Shown here: piece by piece, positions 62,994 to 64,000 of the stretch | Layout of the letters: the number at the start of each line of letters is the position of its first letter | How positions within the stretch are numbered: the first letter of the stretch is position 1 | Assembly: GCF_029909975.1 (NCBI RefSeq) | Contig: NZ_CP094516.1 | Location: forward strand, 3,472,001-3,536,000 | From: Bradyrhizobium sp. ISRA430 | Lineage (GTDB): Bacteria; Pseudomonadota; Alphaproteobacteria; Rhizobiales; Xanthobacteraceae | DNA: 64,000 bases | Direction: 5' to 3' | Position numbers and translations under genes: made by a program | The notes under the pieces: generated by a model | Told to the model about the DNA's origin: nothing | Databases searched by the model: none | What the model saw: the letters and a program-made list of their open reading frames with translations, nothing else

Positions 62994-64000
62994 CTACGCC
63001 ACCGCCGCATCCGGAATGCGCGCGGCTTCCATGGGCTGCTTGCCGCGGATCAAGTCCGAGGCACGGTCGGCGATCATCATGGTCGACGCATTCAGGTTCG
63101 CCGAGATCATGCGCGGCATCACCGAAGCGTCGATCACGCGCAGGCCTTCGAGGCCGTGGACTCGAAGCTGGTCGTCGACCACCGCCCAAGTCGAATCCGC
63201 AGGGCCCATGCGGCAGGTGCAGCCGGGGTGGAAGGTGGTGGTACCGCGCTGAGTTGCGGCGTGCAGGAATTCGTCGTCGGTGTTGACGTTCGGACCGGGG
63301 AAATCCTCGTACGCGTAATAGGGCGACAGCGGCGCGGATTTCAGCAAGCGCCGCGCGAGCTTCATCCCGCCCACGACGACGCGACGGTCGAGCTCGGCGT
63401 CGAGATAGTTGGTCTGGATGATCGGCGGCGCAAACGGGTCAGCCGAGCGGATGCGGACATAACCGCGGCTCTCCGGGCGCTGCTGCCATGAGGCGACCGT
63501 CATCCCGGGCTCGTCCTCGAGCTGGCCCTGCACGCCTTCCTTGTAGGACGCCGGCGTGAAGGTGAGCTGCAGGTCGGAGCTCTCCGCGCTCTCGCCCGAA
63601 TGCCAGAAGCAATAGACCATAGTCGGCGACAGCGACAGCAGGCCGCGGCGCGTGATGGCCCATTTCAGCGCCTCGACCCAGAGCGAGAGGCCTCGGCGCA
63701 GCTCGTTGATGGTCTTGATGTCCTTGACGCGCGCGACCGTACGCGGCGCGTAATGGTCCTGGAGACCCTCGCCGACCGGCAACGCGTGACGCACCGTGAT
63801 GCCGTGGGCCTGCAACAAATCGGGTGAGCCGATGCCGGAGAGCTGCAAGAGCTGCGGCGAATTATAGGTACCACCGGACAGGATCACTTCCTTGTTGGCG
63901 CGCACCTCGACAGGATGGCCGCCACGGCCGCCCTTCATGTAGCGCACGCCGACGGCGCGCTTGCCCTCGAAGATGATCTCGGTCGCATGCGCATGCGTGT
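62994..64000 (-). CDS. GMC-family oxidoreductase (choline-dehydrogenase-like), C-terminal part
   Basis: The frame is open to the right edge, so the 5' part, including the FAD-binding Rossmann fold, lies outside. Visible: the end of the flavin domain VEVRANKEVILSGGTYNSPQ followed by LLQLSGIGSPDLL (GMC signature 2), VGEGLQDHYAPRTVARVKD, and the C-terminal TTTFHPGCTCRMGP with the catalytic-site His and NLNASTMMIADRASDLIRG. GMC enzymes oxidise primary or secondary alcohols, e.g. choline or polyethylene glycol; substrate unknown. Stop codon reads GCGGTGGCGTAG. Confidence 0.88.
   Translation of the reverse strand, partial: THAHATEIIFEGKRAVGVRYMKGGRGGHPVEVRANKEVILSGGTYNSPQLLQLSGIGSPDLLQAHGITVRHALPVGEGLQDHYAPRTVARVKDIKTINELRRGLSLWVEALKWAITRRGLLSLSPTMVYCFWHSGESAESSDLQLTFTPASYKEGVQGQLEDEPGMTVASWQQRPESRGYVRIRSADPFAPPIIQTNYLDAELDRRVVVGGMKLARRLLKSAPLSPYYAYEDFPGPNVNTDDEFLHAATQRGTTTFHPGCTCRMGPADSTWAVVDDQLRVHGLEGLRVIDASVMPRMISANLNASTMMIADRASDLIRGKQPMEAARIPDAAVA

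Overview
The window is a GC-rich (roughly 64-65% by eye) alphaproteobacterial chromosome segment, most like Bradyrhizobium or a close relative in the Nitrobacteraceae. The support is protein resemblance throughout, a thiO-thiS-thiG-thiE-thiC operon behind a TPP riboswitch, a bacterioferritin/Bfd pair with Irr-type iron control elements, a Rhodobacter-type phospholipid N-methyltransferase, and many short palindromic intergenic repeats. I see no rRNA, tRNA, phage, insertion sequence, plasmid or CRISPR feature. It reads as ordinary chromosome with a scatter of lineage-specific small genes.

Layout. 1-2.3 kb: 3' part of a MocR-like aminotransferase-type regulator, a small exported protein and a TauE/SafE permease. 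2.4-8.5 kb: an ABC exporter, then an EmrB/EmrA-type efflux pair divergent from a TetR regulator with a perfect palindromic operator between them. 8.6-12.1 kb: an extensin-like lipoprotein, a 27-residue membrane micro-ORF and a FecR-domain protein with a Gln/Pro/Gly-rich tail. 12.3-18.4 kb: a lipid-flavoured block with Nudix hydrolase, phosphatidylserine decarboxylase, class III aminotransferase, a His-rich membrane protein, a PE N-methyltransferase-like enzyme and a GT4 glycosyltransferase. 18.6-23.6 kb: L,D-transpeptidase, cytochrome c, GIY-YIG protein, DUF899 protein with an overlapping small membrane gene, and a divergent double-HTH regulator with a beta-propeller protein. 23.7-31.5 kb: DUF4403 protein, orphan ABC substrate-binding protein, PRC-barrel protein, an OmpR/EnvZ-type two-component system, a zinc ribbon and a lytic transglycosylase.

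31.7-37.3 kb: thiamine biosynthesis under a TPP riboswitch, whose closing helix contains the Shine-Dalgarno sequence of thiO. Two 97/99-identical direct repeats flank thiG-thiE. A uracil-DNA-glycosylase-like gene follows thiC. 37.5-48.1 kb: stress and metabolic singletons (VOC, GST, RidA, J-domain, SDR, Fis-type HTH, ArsR with a SnoaL-like protein, alpha/beta hydrolase, YjbR, FMN-binding protein), two paralogous mini secreted proteins and a collagen-like Gly-X-Y protein. 48.3-50.7 kb: bfr and bfd each preceded by an iron control element, an apparently frameshifted Gly-rich membrane gene, and two more paralogous small exported proteins.

50.7-64 kb: MltB-type transglycosylase, ettA, a D-2-hydroxyacid dehydrogenase, an epimerase-like protein, a second L,D-transpeptidase, two rhodanese proteins, a VWA protein and MoxR ATPase on either side of a GlsB-type membrane protein, and the 3' part of a GMC oxidoreductase.

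I found no clearly new defence or mobile system. The most interesting items are the thi-operon direct repeats, the collagen-like protein without a signal peptide, the lipid-head-group cluster, the paired tandem paralogues of tiny secreted proteins, the Irr boxes and the frameshifted gene next to bfd. All family assignments come from reading motifs and from memory; no database search was run.
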